Source: Negativicutes bacterium (GTDB taxonomy: Bacteria > Bacillota_C > Negativicutes > Sporomusales_B > JARLHX01). Taken from it: 12,021 nt of DNA. The stretch lies in contig JARLHX010000058.1 of NCBI GenBank assembly GCA_031292035.1, positions 1-12,021 of the forward strand, given 5' to 3'. Under the pieces are notes generated by a model. That model saw only the letters and a program-made list of their open reading frames with translations. It made no database searches and was not told the origin of the DNA. Of this stretch, positions 11,459-12,021 are shown piece after piece. Position 1 is the first letter of the stretch. Every line of letters starts with the position of its first letter. The translations under genes were made by a program, and so were the position numbers.

Positions 11459-12021
11459 TCGCGGAACTGCAAATAGTGACTCCGCGCTGGCATACCTGCT
11501 TAGCGAAGCGCCGCTCAAGTACCTGACCGGCTCGCGTAACCGGCAGGGCGTGGTCCGCAGTCCGGCGCCGGCGGTGGTCAAGGGCTCGCCGGATCTCACC
11601 CGGAAACTGATCAACCAGTGCCGAAACAAGAACAAGTATACCAGCGGGGTCGTTTCCTGTGAGCGTATGATCACAAAAACGGAGGAAAAGGAAATCATCC
11701 GCCGGTTTGAAGCCGTGGCCTTCGCCGGCCTGCGCGAACACCAGTTCTCATGTCTTTGGATACGGCACAGTCATTTGGGCAGAACCGAACTCCATTTTCT
11801 GGTGCCCAAAAACGAGCTGACGACCCTGAAAGCCCTGAATATCAATCCGCCTCGCCTGCGCAAAGAAGGGCTTTATGACTGCTGGCGAACACTCACCAAC
11901 CATGAATTCAACCTCAAAGACCCCTGCGGCGGCCAGCTTTCACCCGCCGACCGAAACCGGCTTACCCAAAAGCTCACCAAGCTCGTGGCCGCCCGGGCGA
12001 CCTACAACCGCAGCCGCTACC
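11436..12021 (+). CDS. Relaxase / mobilisation nuclease, N-terminal 195 residues (runs off right edge)
   Basis: ATG 11436 opens a frame that stays open to the window end. It begins M-L-V-K-F-F-N-N-R-G, continues through A-L-A-Y-L-L, K-Y-T-S-G-V-V-S (67-74), and L-W-I-R-H111-S-H-L-G-R-T-E118-L-H120-F-L-V-P, then W-R-T-L-T-N-H-E-F-N-L-K-D-P. This is the layout of ColE1-type mobilisation relaxases, whose catalytic triad is H-E-N with spacing H, +7 E, +9 N. Here H111 and E118 fit and N is replaced by H120. The enzyme would nick oriT and lead the strand into the recipient. No catalytic tyrosine can be assigned in the visible part. It overlaps the MobC-like gene by 23 bp. The element would be mobilisable, relying on a type IV secretion system from elsewhere unless one lies outside the window. 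Confidence 0.82.
   Translation, partial: MLVKFFNNRGTANSDSALAYLLSEAPLKYLTGSRNRQGVVRSPAPAVVKGSPDLTRKLINQCRNKNKYTSGVVSCERMITKTEEKEIIRRFEAVAFAGLREHQFSCLWIRHSHLGRTELHFLVPKNELTTLKALNINPPRLRKEGLYDCWRTLTNHEFNLKDPCGGQLSPADRNRLTQKLTKLVAARATYNRSRY

Noticed and set aside
10928..11698. 256-codon minus-strand frame over the kinase tail, MobC-like and relaxase genes
   Set aside because: It spans three plus-strand genes with recognisable features and contains no motif of its own.
1..12021. CRISPR array, insertion sequence or rRNA gene
   Set aside because: No regularly spaced repeats, transposase motifs or conserved rRNA segments were seen.

Overview
The window looks like part of a mobilisable plasmid or integrative mobile element from a Gram-negative environmental bacterium. 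Backbone genes (replication-relaxation protein, CHC2/Toprim primase, a 'plasmid-related' small protein, ArdC-like anti-restriction protein, short RadC-like protein, MobC-like protein and relaxase) surround an accessory block that looks like a conflict or defence island. The host phylum cannot be fixed by eye. The gene mix and TAAAAT-type -10 boxes would fit a PVC-group bacterium such as Verrucomicrobiota, but that is only a guess.

Layout. 3-473 (+): 3' part of a replication-relaxation family gene, cut by the left edge. 599-2280 (+): a three-gene operon (CHC2/Toprim primase, a four-cysteine small protein, a 95-aa plasmid-related protein) ending in a clear terminator. 2419-2844 (-): a stand-alone response-regulator receiver protein. 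2845-3258: a gene-poor stretch with a nested inverted repeat, a perfect DnaA-box match and a leader module. 3259-3561 (+): a 100-aa unknown protein. 3700-5051 (+): ArdC-like protein and RadC-like protein, overlapping by ATGA. The 3259 and 3700 genes are each preceded by a near-identical leader of about 118 bp carrying TTATCCACA, a TAAAAT box, a conserved hairpin and AAAGGAG. A bidirectional terminator (5060-5085) separates radC from the convergent 5100-7487 (-) gene for an XRE-type HTH + NACHT NTPase, which is visibly richer in A+T than its neighbours.

7488-7858 is a structured intergenic region: a terminator hairpin on the NACHT sense strand, a second hairpin resembling a tRNA 3' end, a 10-bp inverted repeat and an 18-bp-period direct repeat. 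From it, 7859-11129 (+) runs a TerY-P-like triad: vWA protein, PP2C phosphatase, and a Ser/Thr kinase with a Zn-ribbon, one membrane span and a glycine-rich beta-repeat tail. All joints are ATGA overlaps. The kinase in turn overlaps a MobC-like gene by ATGA, and that gene overlaps a relaxase (11436 to the right edge), so the signalling triad and the mobilisation genes form one apparent operon.

How it may work together (inference). The backbone supplies replication and mobilisation, ArdC protects incoming DNA from restriction, and the NACHT protein and phosphorylation triad probably provide phage or plasmid conflict functions. The most unusual points are the translational coupling of a TerY-P triad to mob genes, the membrane-anchored beta-repeat tail on the kinase, the possible oriT-like region upstream of the triad, and the duplicated DnaA-box leader.
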